A stretch of DNA of 5,962 nucleotides from Gammaproteobacteria bacterium. Lineage in GTDB: Bacteria; Pseudomonadota; Gammaproteobacteria; Steroidobacterales; Steroidobacteraceae. Location of the stretch: assembly GCA_030039615.1 (NCBI GenBank), contig JASHVF010000153.1, forward strand, positions 1-5,962, given 5' to 3'. Within the stretch, counting starts at the first letter, position 1. Every line of letters begins with the position of its first letter. A model generated the notes under the pieces. That model had not been told where the DNA came from, made no database searches, and saw only the letters and a program-made list of their open reading frames with translations. The position numbers and the translations under genes were made by a program. Positions 4,568-5,962 of this stretch are shown in pieces.

Positions 4568-5962
4568 GCACCGTGCGCTGGTAGGCGTAGCTGTCGCCGG
4601 TCTCGCGCCGCAACTCTGCAAGACGCGCGGCGAGCGTGTGCAGCAGCCCGGCGTGGGCCGGATCGCCGTAGAGATTGCTGAGCTCGGCGGGATCTGTGGC
4701 GAGGTCGTAGAGCTCGAACTCCTCGGGCGCCGTGAAGTAGTGGATGTACTTGTAGCGCTCGGTGCGCACGCCGCGGCACGGCCGCACCTGCTCGTTCCCC
4801 GGGTATTCGTAGTACTCGTACAGCCAGTCGCTGCGCCACGGGCCCTGCGGGTGGTCGAGGAGCTGCATGAGGCTGCGCCCCTGGTAGTGCGCCGGCAGCG
4901 GCGCCGCCGCGAGCTCGAGCAGCGTCGGGGCGAGGTCGAGATTGAGCGCCATGCGCGCGCAGCTCGTGCCGGCCCTGATGCGGCGCGGATAGCGGATCAT
5001 GAGCGGGATGCGGATCGAGGGCTCGTACATGAGGCGCTTGTCGTAGAAGCGGTGCTCGCCGAGGAAGAAGCCGTGATCGGAGCTCCACATGATCACCGTG
5101 TCATCGAGCACGCCGGCGCTCTCGAGCACGGCGAGCACCTGGCCGATGTCCTCGTCGTTGGACTCGATGCCGCAGTAATGGTCCTTGACCAGCTCCTCGA
5201 GCGAGCGCGGTGCGTCGCGCTCGAGGAACTGCGCGCCGATCTTGTTGCGCGCCTCGATCACGCCGCGCGGCTTGCCGGCGTAGCCCGTCAGGTATTCATC
5301 GAAGCTCGCCGGCTTCGGAATCGCGACGCCGTTGAAGTCGTTCACCATGCGCAGCGGACGATCGAAGGGCGCGTGCGGCGCGTAGAACCACAGGAACAGG
5401 CACAGCGGGGCCTGGTGCGGCCCCCTGAGCCACTCGACCGCCTTGCGGGTGAGGAGGTCGTCGACGTATTCGTGGTACTGGCGCGGCGCAGCGAAGCTGC
5501 CCTTCACGCCCTCGACCACCACCGGGCACTGGTAGTCCGCCTGACCGGCGAAGCCGAAGTAGTAATCCCAGTAGTGGTCCATCAGCGAGCCTGCGACGTG
5601 CGACTTGCCGATGAAGGCGATCTGGTAGCCGCGCGCGCGCAGCAGATCGCTCAGGATTGGGAAGCGGCCCGGCACGCGGCTGTGCTGGTTGTCGACCGCG
5701 CCGGTGGTGTGCGAATAGAGGCCGCTCAGGATGGTGGCACGCGCCGGCAGGCACAGTGAGTTGATGCAGAAGGCGTTGGGGAACACCGCGCCCTCGCGCC
5801 CGATGCGGTCGATGTTGGGCGTGCGCAGCAGGCTGTTGCCGGCGAGCGAGCATTCGTCGGGGCGCGCCCCCTCGCCGAGAAAGAACACGATGTTGGGCGG
5901 GCGTGCCGCCGCGGGGTCGGCGCGCGCGCGCTCGAGCAGGCGCGGCGCGAGCGCCGCGGCAC
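4524..5962 (-). CDS. sulfatase (formylglycine-dependent type I), N-terminus beyond the window
   Basis: At least 478 residues of a type I sulfatase, with the frame open to the right edge. Counting from the first complete codon at 5960, PPNIVFFLGEG at about 21-31 is the usual start of the sulfatase fold. An in-frame GTG at 5888 would delete the PPNI, so the true start lies outside. The active-site motif SLCLPAR places the formylglycine cysteine at residue 70 (codon 5753-5751) and R74. Other catalytic elements are K119 and H121 in GKSHV, H196 in YAPHAPF, D295 and H296 in SSDHGFF, and K308 in FYDK. The C-terminus (RTERYKYIHYF, then FELYDLATDPAELSNL) is typical of enzymes grouped with glycan sulfatases. 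The usual metal-binding Asp-Asp is Glu-Gly here (residues 30-31). It needs a formylglycine-generating enzyme. Substrate unknown: a sulfated sugar or aryl sulfate is likely. It does not look like choline sulfatase. Any signal peptide is out of view. Confidence 0.9.
   Translation of the reverse strand, partial: AAALAPRLLERARADPAAARPPNIVFFLGEGARPDECSLAGNSLLRTPNIDRIGREGAVFPNAFCINSLCLPARATILSGLYSHTTGAVDNQHSRVPGRFPILSDLLRARGYQIAFIGKSHVAGSLMDHYWDYYFGFAGQADYQCPVVVEGVKGSFAAPRQYHEYVDDLLTRKAVEWLRGPHQAPLCLFLWFYAPHAPFDRPLRMVNDFNGVAIPKPASFDEYLTGYAGKPRGVIEARNKIGAQFLERDAPRSLEELVKDHYCGIESNDEDIGQVLAVLESAGVLDDTVIMWSSDHGFFLGEHRFYDKRLMYEPSIRIPLMIRYPRRIRAGTSCARMALNLDLAPTLLELAAAPLPAHYQGRSLMQLLDHPQGPWRSDWLYEYYEYPGNEQVRPCRGVRTERYKYIHYFTAPEEFELYDLATDPAELSNLYGDPAHAGLLHTLAARLAELRRETGDSYAYQRTVLMKPQAMSEGCENR

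Noticed and set aside
4512..5759. A 415-codon plus-strand frame opposite the sulfatase
   Set aside because: The minus strand encodes all sulfatase motifs; the plus-strand translation is a shadow with no family signal.
5886..5888. GTG at 5888 as the sulfatase start
   Set aside because: It would remove the conserved PNI of the first beta strand, and the frame stays open to the window edge, so the real start is outside.
4524..5962. Choline sulfatase, which would fit a quaternary-ammonium theme
   Set aside because: The C-terminal region and motifs (GKSHV, SSDHGFFLGEH, the ELYDLATDP tail) fit general glycan/aryl sulfatases, and I see no choline-sulfatase-type C-terminal segment.

Overview
The window is very GC-rich, gene-dense bacterial DNA with strongly GC-biased third codon positions. 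An AgmX/PglI-type TonB-like envelope protein, a secreted prolidase-like amidohydrolase, a BetI-like regulator and a sulfatase together suggest a high-GC proteobacterium, probably a gammaproteobacterium. That placement is inferred from gene content and is only moderately secure. No RNA genes, insertion sequences or CRISPR arrays are visible, and no stretch longer than 100 bases lacks a gene.

Left part (1-2681, plus strand): an AgmX/PglI C-terminal-domain protein (20-937) is followed by a small, probably helical protein of unknown function (971-1330) and then an exported metal-dependent amidohydrolase (1365-2681). The gaps are only 33 and 34 bases, so these genes could be one transcription unit. 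The second gap carries a perfect 16-bp palindrome.

Middle part (2682-4567, plus strand): this is the most interesting section. A short AT-rich island in the 67-base gap after the amidohydrolase holds a good sigma-70-like promoter (GAGACA, 17-base spacer, TATTAT). A 20-bp inverted repeat with 9-bp arms overlaps the -10 box and the expected transcription start, and a strong ribosome binding site follows. This drives a two-gene unit: an Fe(II)/2-oxoglutarate dioxygenase that resembles eukaryotic trimethyllysine dioxygenase more than gamma-butyrobetaine dioxygenase, and a BetI-like TetR-family regulator whose GTG start overlaps the enzyme's end by 14 bases. The simplest reading is an autoregulated operon in which the regulator binds the inverted repeat and senses a trimethylammonium compound.

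Right part (4524-5962, minus strand): a sulfatase with the C-x-P-x-R formylglycine motif is convergent with the regulator and overlaps its 3' end by 44 bases. Its N-terminus continues beyond the right edge. Its N-terminal metal motif reads Glu-Gly where most sulfatases have Asp-Asp or Asp-Gln. Nothing in the sequence shows that it works with the dioxygenase operon.
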